Assembly: GCA_018350325.1 (NCBI GenBank)
Contig: JAEVLN010000038.1
Location: 1-64,000 of the forward strand
DNA from: Globodera rostochiensis
Taxonomy: Eukaryota > Nematoda > Chromadorea > Rhabditida > Heteroderidae
Direction of reading: 5' to 3'
Length of the DNA: 64,000 bases
Shown: one piece after another, positions 55,521-64,000 of the stretch
Position numbering within the stretch: the first letter of the stretch is position 1
Layout of the letters: each line of letters begins with the position of its first letter
Position numbers and translations under genes: made by a program
Notes under the pieces: model-generated
The model's database searches: none
Told to the model about the DNA's origin: nothing
Seen by the model: the letters and a program-made list of their open reading frames with translations, nothing else

Positions 55521-56295
55521 TACATAAATTGTTATTTTTTATGATATTTTTTGAGAGAATGAAGAGATTTTGTTAAATTTTCCCATTTGTTGGTCAGCAA
55601 ATTTAAAAATCTGTTCAAAATAAGTTGCGCAATTTTACGGTTAATTTTGGAAATCGGGGAATTGCTGAATTCCATCGATTCCAAAAAATGATTTAAAAAT
55701 TTTTCAATTAGAGATTACAATGCCGCCTTAAACCTTGGCACCCCACTTGTACTTTAATATTTAAAATTAAAAATGATATTTTTTTGACACAAAAAATTGT
55801 CTTTTTATCAATTAAATTTTATTAACTTTTTTGGTGCTTATTACAAAAAGGACTGAAAATAAAAAAAAAATATATTTTTATTATTTTTTAATTTTATTAT
55901 TAAATATTTTCTGTGTTAGTTTTTCCAAAATAAACAATAAAGCAAAGTTGTATTTAAATGCAATTTGAGAAATTGGCATCACATTGGCACAGAAAGCTTT
56001 TTAATCTTTTTGATCACAAGACGTCTGTCTTCTTCTTCATCCCCCACCCATCTGTTCGTCGGCTGTCCCGCACGTGCTCAGTGTCGGAAAAGTACTCGGG
56101 ATAAGCAATCTTTTTAGAAATTCACTCAACTCCGTTTAATTCGTAGCTCAATTTTTCAATGTCCCAAGTTTCCAACAAAAGTTTACTCAATAGTAATCGG
56201 TATATAACACAATGTTATCACAATTTACGACTGAAATGTGTTTGACTGATCCAAGTTGATCGGTGCAGACTGAAGCGATTGGTCTGCTTAAATAG
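55521..56295. other. No gene seen; AT-rich
   Basis: Includes a weak copy of the inverted-repeat AT block (about 55730-55920, with TTTTATCAATTAAATTTTAT). No coding signal. Confidence 0.5.
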
Positions 56296-56532
56296 CTGAT
56301 GAAAGAGGGCGGTACAAAGTGTGTCGCCGAATTTTCCAGGCCCAAATTCGCCAACGAGAGCAAGGAGGGAGACAGCATTTTGGTTTTTGATCGCGCTCCA
56401 GACGGACAACTCATTGCTGAGGAGGAGGACATCAACGATTGGGGGGAGACCATCCACAGCGCCGCCCCCCCCTCGACCCGGCGCATCCCGAGGGGCCAAA
56501 AGAGGAAGAAGAGGAAGCCGAAGAGGAAGTGA
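56296..56532 (+). CDS. Unrecognised terminal exon with basic tail
   Basis: After an AAATAG acceptor: LMKEGGTKCVAEFSRPKFAN, SKEGDSILVFDRAPDGQL, EEEDINDWGETIHS and a strongly basic end (KRKKRKPKRK) that could be a nuclear localisation signal. Codon-like composition is convincing. ATG 56299 could also be a start, giving a 77 aa protein. No family recognised. Confidence 0.4.
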   Translation: MMKEGGTKCVAEFSRPKFANESKEGDSILVFDRAPDGQLIAEEEDINDWGETIHSAAPPSTRRIPRGQKRKKRKPKRK

Positions 56533-56589
56533 TCACGGACGGGCAGTGATCGGACGGGAGAGCCACTCCCGGGCGCGGAAGAAAGGTTG

Positions 56590-57290
56590 ATCGGGGGAGG
56601 GCTCCCCCTTTTCAATTGTGCCTTTCCCCGACTCCTCCCCGCATTTTTTACCATTCCCCGCTCCCCCCGCACCTATCGTATTTTTTGGCCGACATTTGCC
56701 CCCCCCCCTCCTTTTTCCAATCACATATTCACATCTGCCGAATCGGCCTCCTTCCTTTTTGTCCAAATCAACATTTCCGCCCCGAGGATCATTGACCAAC
56801 TTTGCCCTTCCCCATCCATTTCTGTGCTCCCCATTAGCATTTTACACGAATTCACAAAAAGGCTGCCTCTCTTTGCCCATCTCCCCCTCGGGGAGCATCA
56901 TCCTTTGTTCATCAACACATCCACCCTCCGGCAGATGTTTACCATTTATTCTCACCATTTTGCACCTTTCCCCAACCCTTTGTGCCGTCAGCCGACATTT
57001 CTGTTCACCGAACTTTGGCCATTCTGTTCTCATCCCTCCCCCTCTTTTCTTAGGGGGACCAATCACCACCGTTTCACGATCGCCCATCTTGTGTTATGTA
57101 ATGCCTCCCCCTCCAGGGGAGAAATTTCCTATTTAACCGGCCCGGGGATCTTCCTCGGGGTCTCGCTTCTCTCTGCTCATTTTTGGTTCCTTCCCCGTCT
57201 CTCATCACATATTTGTCTGTCCTTTTTTTTTACCACTTCGAAATATTTGTGGAAGTTTCCTCGCCAATAAATTTCCCTCTCGAAAATTCC
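56590..57290. other. Pyrimidine-rich tract (possible 3' UTR)
   Basis: Seven hundred bases with strong plus-strand C/T bias (CCCCGACTCCTCCCCGCATT and similar). Open frames over 170 codons exist in two frames, which is typical of low-complexity sequence. AATAAA occurs at 57266-57271. It may be the 3' UTR of the exon at 56296-56532. Confidence 0.45.
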
Positions 57291-57294
57291 CCAG

Positions 57295-57468
57295 CGGGTC
57301 AAAAGGGAGAACAACTCCCTGGGGGAACAGCTCCATCACCAACTCATCAGCAGCAAGTTCAAGCAGGCGTCAATCCCTGACGGCCTATTCCTCCCCGCCC
57401 ATCCATCGTCTTCCCCACCTCCCCCGAACGTCCCGAACCCCAGTGTCGGATCGGAGAGGAGTAGTTGA
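57295..57468 (+). CDS. Possible terminal exon, unrecognised
   Basis: After CCCCAG: RVKRENNSLGEQLHHQLISS, KFKQASIPDGLFLPAHPSS, a proline run and VPNPSVGSERSS, then TGA. The start resembles the end of a basic-leucine coiled segment. No upstream exon in phase was found. Confidence 0.25.
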   Translation, partial: RVKRENNSLGEQLHHQLISSKFKQASIPDGLFLPAHPSSSPPPPNVPNPSVGSERSS

Positions 57469-57884
57469 GAGTTCGAAGGCGGGAGCCAATCTCCCGGGAC
57501 AGCGCCGACGAGAAGAAGCCGAAATTGGAGTTCCAGCTTCTCCCATAAACAGCTGGTGGTGCCGTTAGCCTCCCCAAATCGGGGAGAATTTCCAACCAAA
57601 CCCCCCAACCCCCTTTTTGGGCCACAGAACCCCCGCAGCCGGGTTCTGCTTGGCCACAAAGTGTTCGTAAACAAAGTGACATTGAATTTTACAATTTCGT
57701 GTGAGAAAAATGACTAACATATCAAAAAGGATGATGCAAAAAATGGTTTTTAGAAATGTTAGGAAAGAAGGGCGAATAACATTTAAAAAAATGGACCAAA
57801 ATAAATTTGCGAAAGGAAAGAAAGGTCGTTTAACGACACTCAGGAGGCGACCAGCAACGCAACGGCCACAGCGAAGGCAGTGGC

Positions 57885-58110
57885 CCTATGTCCATTGCTT
57901 CAACGAAGTACTTACACGCTGAGCCGCGCGCTATGCCGTGGCGGCCACGCTCGCCCGCATTTCGAGCGCGCCCTGGGTGGCCTGAAAGTAGAAAATATAA
58001 ATTAAAAATTGCTTTTTTATTTCTTACATTGGCACACCCCAAGGCAGAAGGGGTGGTCGGCTTCGGAGTAGGCGGTTCGGCGGTGGCAAAAATGGTTCCC
58101 TGTAAAATGC
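57885..58110 (-). pseudogene. Secreted-family exon 3 and tail, relic
   Basis: On the minus strand, CATTTTACAG is followed by GTIFATAEPPTPKPTTPSAL, GCAN and a GTAAGA donor (compare GNATAKPPKPTTAAALVAK at 24242). After a CTTTCAG acceptor comes ATQGALEMRASVAATA and TAG, then out of frame the CKYFVEAMD-coding sequence of the 145 bp cassette. A fragment of the cassette also lies at 58225-58330. Confidence 0.5.
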
Positions 58111-58464
58111 TTGGGTTAGAGAAACATTACACATTTTTTTTTTGGTAGGGTTTTGGTGGGGTTTTTTTTGTGGGGTTTTCAGGGCGTCAAAATTCTGGGA
58201 AATAATAAAATGAAGAATTGAACACACTTAAATAGGAAATTGCGTCAACGAAGTACTTGCACGCTGAGCCGCGCTCTTGGCGCCCTTCGTTTCTTCCAAA
58301 ATGTTTTCACATTTTTTGGCATCGTTTCCGACCAAACAGCCCCAGGCAAAGGTGAACTGCCTTTTGTCCATACCTGAATGTGCAAACAGAGTTAAAAGTG
58401 AAGCATCTCAAAAAAAAAACACGGATAAGCATCGAGAATTGAGCGCGTTGCTGCTGTACAATCA

Positions 58465-58620
58465 AAAAATGAGTCATGTGGGGGGGGGGGAAGAGAGGAA
58501 AACGGTGAATTCGATGCAAAATTGCTGTCTTTGAAAAAATGTTGCTGAAATATATAAAATGTTGTTTCGGCGTGAATCATTTTTGATTTTATGCAATGAA
58601 CCTCCCCCCCCTCGGGAAAA
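58465..58620. repeat. Poly-G/poly-C framed element, copy 3
   Basis: AATGAGTCATGTG plus 10 G, GGTGAATTCGATGCAAAATT, GGCGTGAATCATTTTTGATT, TTATGCAATGAACCT plus 7 C. Best-preserved partner of 20245-20385. Confidence 0.7.
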
Positions 58621-58789
58621 AAGAAAGGTTTCCAACTGGGAATCCAAAATGCATCATCCCGTCCCAGGAAAGGAAACAAATCTCGATCAATGAATGATCA
58701 GAAGTGCAAATTCAAAATTTTAATTACAATTATTTAATTGTAAATATTCAATTTGCAATTTGGACAAGCGAATTAATTTTTATATAATA

Positions 58790-59340
58790 AAAATTTAAAA
58801 AACATTTGCAGCCGAAATGTCACCGTATTTAAGTTTGCCTTGGGGCATACGGCAAAAGCGGTAATTGAAAGTGATTTGAAACTGTTGGACTCCCTCAGCC
58901 CGTCGGCTTTGCCCAGCCACACGCGCAGCCAACTCTTAATTGTAAAAACGTGTTTTTTTTGCATAAAAACCCGTTAGTAATCAGTCGAAAAGGCGTCCAA
59001 ATTCAAATGCTCCTCTTTGTAAATTTTGAATACATTTTTTACCGAAAATTGGCAAATATCAAAAAAAAATTTTTCATCCAGTCGCCTTTGGATTTTGTCA
59101 ATTCAATTTTTAAAAGAATTTAATATTATTAAATTGTGAAAATTTTATGTTCAAACAATTTAAAAATATTTATCGTTAATTTACAAAAAACTATGGCACA
59201 ACTGAGCTAGAGCAGTGAATTGATGTGATTGCAAATATTTAAAATTTGGCGATCGTCAATAAGACTCACCAAAAAATTGAATTTTGTCCGGTTCTGTCAG
59301 TTCCTGCACGCGTTGGTGTTGCACCATGGGGCCCGGAGGC
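58790..59340. pseudogene. Shuffled CDC14 fragments
   Basis: Three pieces of the CDC14 gene in changed order and strand: 58790-58935 (minus) has the gene's 3' region with an intron missing (WLGKADGLRES joined to later sequence); 58979-59010 (plus) has the start of exon 5 (GTCGAAAAGGCGTCCAAATT); 59285-59335 (plus) has part of exon 2 (TTCTGTCAGTTCCTGCACGC). Confidence 0.6.
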
Positions 59341-59399
59341 GGCGGCGGCGGAAAAGGTGAAACGGGCGGACAGAACGGTGACGAAAACAAAAGATGGAA

Positions 59400-59790
59400 G
59401 ACATTAAATTTGGGCCTGTTCGAGACTTGTACCGCGAACGAGAAATGACCCCGAGACCAGTGTTTTCCTGTTCCAGCTTAGCCTGTTCTGTTCTAAAAAA
59501 AATTTTGGCAAGGGAGTCAATCCTCGAGTCTCGGGGGGCAACTCTTGGTAAAGTTAGGTCTCGAGCATCACTAGCAAGTGATGAACACCTTGTCCAATGA
59601 ATCATCGATTAAATTTCAGACTGAATTTCACTCGGAAAATTTTAATTTGGAACAGTCTAAGAACAGTTTACACTGTTCTGTTCCTGTTCTGTTCTCGAGG
59701 TCGGAACAGAACAGGACGGAACAGACAGGCTGTTCTAAGATTTAGAACAGAACAGGTTCAGAGAACCGAGACTCTCGAACATCCCTATTA
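59400..59790. repeat. GTTCTGTTCT / AGAACAGAAC word element
   Basis: Repeated CTGTTCTGTTCT and GGAACAGAACAGG words on both strands. The outer ends GGGCCTGTTCGAGAC (left) and CTCTCGAACATCCCTA (right) are inverted. Flanks (ATTAAATT / TTAAATAT) match only partly. Confidence 0.5.
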
Positions 59791-60175
59791 AATATTAGAG
59801 AATAGACTCTCCTGAAGCTAATGGCACCAACAAAAAGAAGATAAGGAAATGAGGCCGGGGCGGAACCTGCTTGCTCTCAACGTGTGTGATGATCCCTCTG
59901 CCGGTGGGTTGCCTCATTTTTGGCTCATTTTAATTTCCAATTTTGCATTTGGCAGTTGTTAAAACGCCACAATGTGCCCCGCGGCGCTATTCTTGATTTT
60001 GAAAAGCAAACATATGGCACACTGTGCAAATAAATATTTAAATAAAAATCATACAAAAACTCTAATTTTGAATTGCTGTGTTTCTGTTGACGCTTTTCCA
60101 GTGTATAAATAGTTCGCAAAAAAGTGACACATCCGATTTTTACCGCCCTTTTTCCCTTTTCAAAATTTCCACAAA

Positions 60176-62569
60176 ATGTGCCGTTTCAATCCGTGTGTTA
60201 TAAATGCCATTGTTGTTGTGCTGTTGCTGGTGATGTTTGTGCCAGTGCCAACTGCTTCTTCAACTCGTTCAAATTCAACGGGGGCGGGCGGCGGCTGTTG
60301 TCCCCACGGGAAGCTCTCAGTAAAAGGCAAGGGAAGCAATGTTAGCCTCCTGATTAAGCAAAGCCATGCCCCCTGGGGGAAAATGCCGTAGTTGGACCAA
60401 TGGGCATAAAATTTTAGCTTCATCTGGCATGCCGTTGGGGATATTCTGGGTTGATCAAACGATGGAGGTGGTGGTGATCGATCCATTGATTGATCAGAAA
60501 ATGGGCAAGGGGAAGGAGGGCACTCAAACTTACGATGATCCATCCCTTTGCTCTGAAGGCAATCAATTGGTCAACGAGGGTGGCAATGCCGTCCAATTGC
60601 GCGGCATGTCCTTGTTCTGGAGCCAGTGGGAGGCGGGCGCAAAGTTCTTCAACGAGCAGACGGTCAAGTGTCTGAAGTGCAGTTGGCATGCCGACATTGT
60701 TGGACATTTTAAACAATTGGGGGGGGGGGAGCAGGGATATAACCAGATGCCAAAAAAGTCCTAAAATCTGGAATCCGGTTTCCGGCTCCCAAAATCCGGG
60801 TACATCCCTGACGGGGAGGGTGTCTGTCCAAGAGCCACCGAGAATGACGACTTCAAAAGTCTCGAGACTCTCGAACATACCAGCTCATCCCCCCCCCCCC
60901 CGGAGTTAATCACATTTTGTCCTCTCTTTCCAAAGGTCCGCGCTCCGCTAGCAGTGGACCAAGGCGGTTATTTGCAGAACCCAGACCAGGTTCTCTCCGA
61001 TCAGTTGAACACACGTTTCTGATCAATCCACAAAAATCTTCTGCTTAAGGAGTACGCAAAGGTGGAACGCGTGGTGAATGCGGCGATTAACAATTGCATG
61101 TCGGTGTTTTGTTGATCCGGATCTTTGAAATGATCTGATCAGACAGATTGAATCAATTACTATTCGAGCTCGATCGAGGAAAGACTTTTTTGATTTTGCG
61201 AAAGCAAAATTGTCCAAAATCTTGCCCAATTCTTTAAGCTATGTGCTCATCGACTGGCACTACACGGACAGCACGGCGTACCAGGACAAAGCGGTGGAGT
61301 TTTTCAGCAGAATCAGCAAGTTGTGTGCAGGGAAGTGCAACTGTTTGTACGAGACGTGGAACGAGCCGAAGGACAACAATTGGTCCGCACAGCTGAAGCC
61401 GTACCATGAAGCGGTGATCAATGTAACGCCCAAACACTGATCAGAATGCTAATGGATGAGATAGAGCAAATTGTTAGCCACTGATCAGAATGCTAATGAA
61501 TGAGATCGAGCAAATTGTTAGCCACTGATCAGAATGCTATGAATGAGATAGAGCAAATTGTTAGCCACTGATCAGAATGCTAATGAATGAGATAGAGCAA
61601 ATTGTTAGCCACTGATCAGAATGCTAATGAATGAGATCGAGCAAATTGTTAGCCACTGATCAGAATGCTATGAATGAGATAGAGCAAATTGTTAGCCACT
61701 GATCAGAATGCTATGAATGAGATAGAGCAAATTGTTAGCCACTGATCAGAATGCTATGAATGAGATAGAGCAAATTGTTAGCCACTGATCAGAATGCTAT
61801 GAATGAGATAGAGCAAATTGTTAGCCACTGATCAGAATGCTAATGAGGGGAATCCCAAAAATTAAGATCATTTTAAAAGGGTAGCTTCAACAACTGATCG
61901 TATACCTACCTATTATTGATAGTGGCGAGAGTTTTCAAATGCTAATCACTGATCGGAATGCCCACAGGCGATCCGTCAAAATGATCAGGAGGGAGTGGCA
62001 ATCGTCGCGACGCCAAATTGGGACCAGGATGTGCAGGTGGCGGCCGACGATCCGATCAAAGATCAGACCAATGTGATGTGAGTCCAAAAAAATGCAGCAA
62101 ATTCGCGCGCGCGCGCGCACATTTCAAACAATACAAAACGCCAAAGGTACACGTTGCACTTCTATGCCGGCACTCACAAGCAGGAACTGCGGGACAAGGC
62201 GCTGCAGGCCATCAACAAAGGGCTGCCGTTGTTCGTCACCGAGTACGGCACGACGCCCAGCACGGGTGACGGCATGTCGGACCTTGGCGAAACATTGCAA
62301 TGGTCCGCCGCTCTTGGCCTCCTGGCCTAACAGAACGAATTCCCGAAACATTTTTTTCTGGCATTTAAAGGTACGAATTTCTGGATAACAACCGCATTTC
62401 CTACATAAACTGGGCCGTCGACGACAAGTCGGAGCAGTCCGCGGCGCTGCAGCCCAACTCCGTGCCGGCCGACGTGTGCAGCGACGCCAAAAGCACATCG
62501 GGCGAATTTGTGAAGCGCGACTTGACCACCAAAAATGCCAAACCCCAAACAGGATGTGCCGACTTTTGA
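60176..62569 (+). CDS. eng: Secreted GH5 beta-1,4-endoglucanase (cellulase)
   Basis: Eight exons join in frame: 60176-60326, 60559-60698, 60936-60989, 61050-61105, 61239-61422, 61968-62077, 62147-62302, 62371-62569 (349 aa). The signal peptide is hydrophobic (INAIVVVLLLVMFVPVP). The catalytic domain follows: HGKLSVKGNQLVNEGG, LRGMSLFWSQWEAG, VRAPLAVDQGGY, VYVLIDWHY, acid/base YETWNEP (Glu about 176), VATPNWDQDVQVAADDP, YTLHFYAGTHKQELR, nucleophile FVTEYGT (Glu about 264) and YINWAVDDKSEQSAAL. There is no carbohydrate-binding module; the tail ends PQTGCADF. It would hydrolyse plant-wall cellulose or related glucans during root invasion. Intron 1 has a GC donor (AAAG/GCAAGG), fixed by the reading frame and by the family sequence SVKGNQLV. 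Intron 5 contains a 43-44 bp tandem repeat. Family knowledge: cyst-nematode GH5 genes are bacterial-like and expressed in oesophageal glands. Confidence 0.93.
61436..61850. repeat. 43-44 bp tandem repeat in cellulase intron 5
   Basis: About nine copies of CACTGATCAGAATGCTAATG followed by AATGAGATAGAGCAAATTGT and TAGC; some lack one A (43 bp). Copies are nearly identical. Confidence 0.95.
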
Positions 62570-63411
62570 TGCCGACATAATTTAGTTCATGTGATCAGAA
62601 CCGGTGGTATGTCCAGATCATTCATCATTTTCGGATCAATGCACGAAAAAATGGGTTACTGAACATTTTTACTATTCTCTCTGATCAGTCATTGGTACGG
62701 TTTTAAGGAAAAGCCGGGCGGGATCGGGATTTTGTTTTTTTAATTCAAAATTTGAATTTGCATTAATTTTTTGGGAAAAGAATCTGGAAAGTCCCGAAAT
62801 TCTCGTTTCTGATGGAACGGACCAAAGCCGTCGAAAACCAATCAATTCAAAGCGATCGGCGGACTCCGATTTTTCACTTCTTTAATGTTTTAGGGAAAAA
62901 TGCGGCGGCGATTGTAGCCCCAGGGGGGAGTTAGCTCAGAGCTGGGCACGCCAGCTGATCAGCTCCAAATCTGGTGAACTGAAGAACCGCGCTTCTACGA
63001 TTCGGGAAAACCGCCAACCCTTGTGGGCGCCGGCTCCAACTGCCCTGGGGCAGAATATCGGCGCTTAAATAATCAGTGATTTCTCGCGGTGATAATACAA
63101 TATTGATTGATGATCAGGATGGTGGGGGACAGTCGGGAAGCATCCATCATTCACGTGCAAAAGGTCACAGTGATTGTTGAGGAGAAGATAGATTGATCGA
63201 TGGGAATGATATAGGGGACATAGTTTATGGCAAAGTGTTTCCGATCGGATGAGTGTCCGGTAGGGAAAAAGCTGAACCTTGATTTTGCGGGAGCAAAATT
63301 TTCCAGAAACTTTTGGCAATTCTGATCCAGGGGGGACACTTAAAAATGGTGGGCCGGGACTCGCCGGAAAATCCCGGCCAAATGTGTCCCATACCAATGG
63401 ACAACAAATCA
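62570..63411. other. Intergenic, no gene recognised
   Basis: Contains a short AAGCCGGGCGGGATCGGG-type word stretch (about 62700) and CCGGGACTCGCCGGAAAATC near 63355. A D-arm-like AGTTAGCTCAGAGCTGGG at 62929 has no matching T-arm and is not a tRNA. Confidence 0.5.
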
Positions 63412-64000
63412 TCAACAAACAGCAGGCAGTCCACGACAATTAATGCTCGAATCACTGATCTGAATATTGATCACATTCTTCTTCCAATTGCGATCAATTG
63501 CTTCGCGCTCCCATTCCGCCCATTTCTGGTGCTCATCTCTTGCGATCGGAGCCCTTTTCAGCAACCATGTGCTATTCTGAACGCGTTGAAATGCCAATTG
63601 TTCGCGAGTTTGTTCATTCTCCAATGCAAATGGCACAAATTGATCGTAATTATGCAAATAAACAACAATAATGTAATTGACAGAAGCGTAAGCATTGCAA
63701 AACTCCTAAAATGGCATAAATGTGTCAAAAATCCAATTTTTAAATGAGAATTCGAGAGCACACCTGTTTAAGTGTCTCCACCATTGCTGTTAAGTTGTAT
63801 TGATAAAAATATTTCAACACTTTCGGACGTCCATCGTCACGCGGAGTGTGAAGCCATTTGGCCAGCGCTTGGCCACCCGAAGCTTCATGGTGATCATCGC
63901 CCAAATCGCAAGGGACTGTTGAGACGGGGGGACGGATTGATCGGAGGTTGGCACAGTCGCGCAGAACGGTGGGCGAAATGTGAGTGCACAGTTTGGACAA
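63412..64000 (-). CDS. F-box-like family protein, 3' part (runs off edge)
   Basis: Two minus-strand exons: 64000-63764 and 63705-63412, joined in phase 0. The first reads SPTVLRDCANLRSI, GQALAKWLHTPRDDGRPKVL and TAMVETLKQ. The second reads VNYIIVVYLHNYDQFVPFAL, ENEQTREQLAFQRVQNSTW and EWEREAIDRNWKKNVINIQI, then a stop. Same family as 52369-54729. The F-box-like N-terminus lies beyond the window. No break is visible in the part present. Confidence 0.75.

Noticed and set aside
56587..57270. 227- and 172-codon plus-strand frames
   Set aside because: Two overlapping frames in a pyrimidine-rich tract with an AATAAA; better explained as a 3' UTR.
61436..61850. CRISPR-like array in the cellulase intron
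   Set aside because: Contiguous 43-44 bp repeats without unique spacers in a eukaryotic intron; a simple tandem repeat.
62929..63010. tRNA-like AGTTAGCTCAGAGCTGGG
   Set aside because: Only a D-arm-like match; no T-arm, anticodon stem or acceptor pairing.
1..64000. Bacterial operon, phage or plasmid interpretation
   Set aside because: Multi-exon genes with GT/GC-AG introns, CDC14, SAGA-type USP and ER DnaJ genes show nuclear animal DNA.

Overview
The window looks like nuclear DNA of a plant-parasitic nematode, most likely a cyst nematode (Globodera/Heterodera group). The strongest reason is a complete intron-containing, secreted GH5 beta-1,4-endoglucanase (60176-62569), the class of cellulase these nematodes are thought to have acquired from bacteria. 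It sits with ordinary animal housekeeping genes (CDC14 phosphatase, SAGA-type ubiquitin hydrolase, ER DnaJ protein). Introns are small and AT-rich. Three of the reconstructed genes each need one GC-AG intron, and GC-AG introns are reported as unusually frequent in Globodera. The species assignment is inference.

Layout. 1-2935 is a minisatellite running off the left edge. 2963-16368 is a duplicated block: two inverted arms (2963-4545 and 14265-15652) enclose a C2H2 zinc-finger gene (minus strand, 9331-10944) and a small secreted repeat-protein gene (plus strand, 13824-14571). A second zinc-finger gene (C2HC type, minus, 15530-16368) lies on the right side, with decayed copies elsewhere. 16.4-25.8 kb is mostly repeats, relics of the secreted gene family (including a terminal exon reiterated six times) and terminal-inverted-repeat elements. 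25.8-27.7 kb is a nested mobile-element complex containing a captured F-box-family exon and a GC-rich hairpin.

28.1-49.9 kb is the gene-dense part, all on the minus strand: a novel Q/N/S-rich protein (28154-36425) whose first intron holds a 6.2 kb minisatellite with a 1595 bp higher-order repeat; a CDC14 phosphatase (36620-38836); a USP22/Ubp8-like deubiquitinase (41134-46000); and an ERdj3/DNAJB11 co-chaperone (47363-49863). 50.4-54.7 kb holds two tandem plus-strand members of an F-box-like family (one broken, one intact), and a third member runs off the right edge (63412-64000, minus). 55-59.8 kb contains shuffled CDC14 fragments, secreted-family relics and a few unrecognised exons. The cellulase follows at 60.2-62.6 kb.

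A common theme is a set of very short hAT-like elements (57-1263 bp; termini starting near TAGRG, perfect 8 bp target duplications in six cases), each filled with its own repeated GC-rich word. At least one has expanded internally into a long array, and one larger element carries a host exon. The housekeeping genes do not form a pathway. The cellulase and the secreted repeat proteins would be expected to act outside the nematode during plant infection, which is inference from signal peptides and family. All gene models were built by hand from splice signals, reading-frame continuity and remembered family motifs; no database search was possible.
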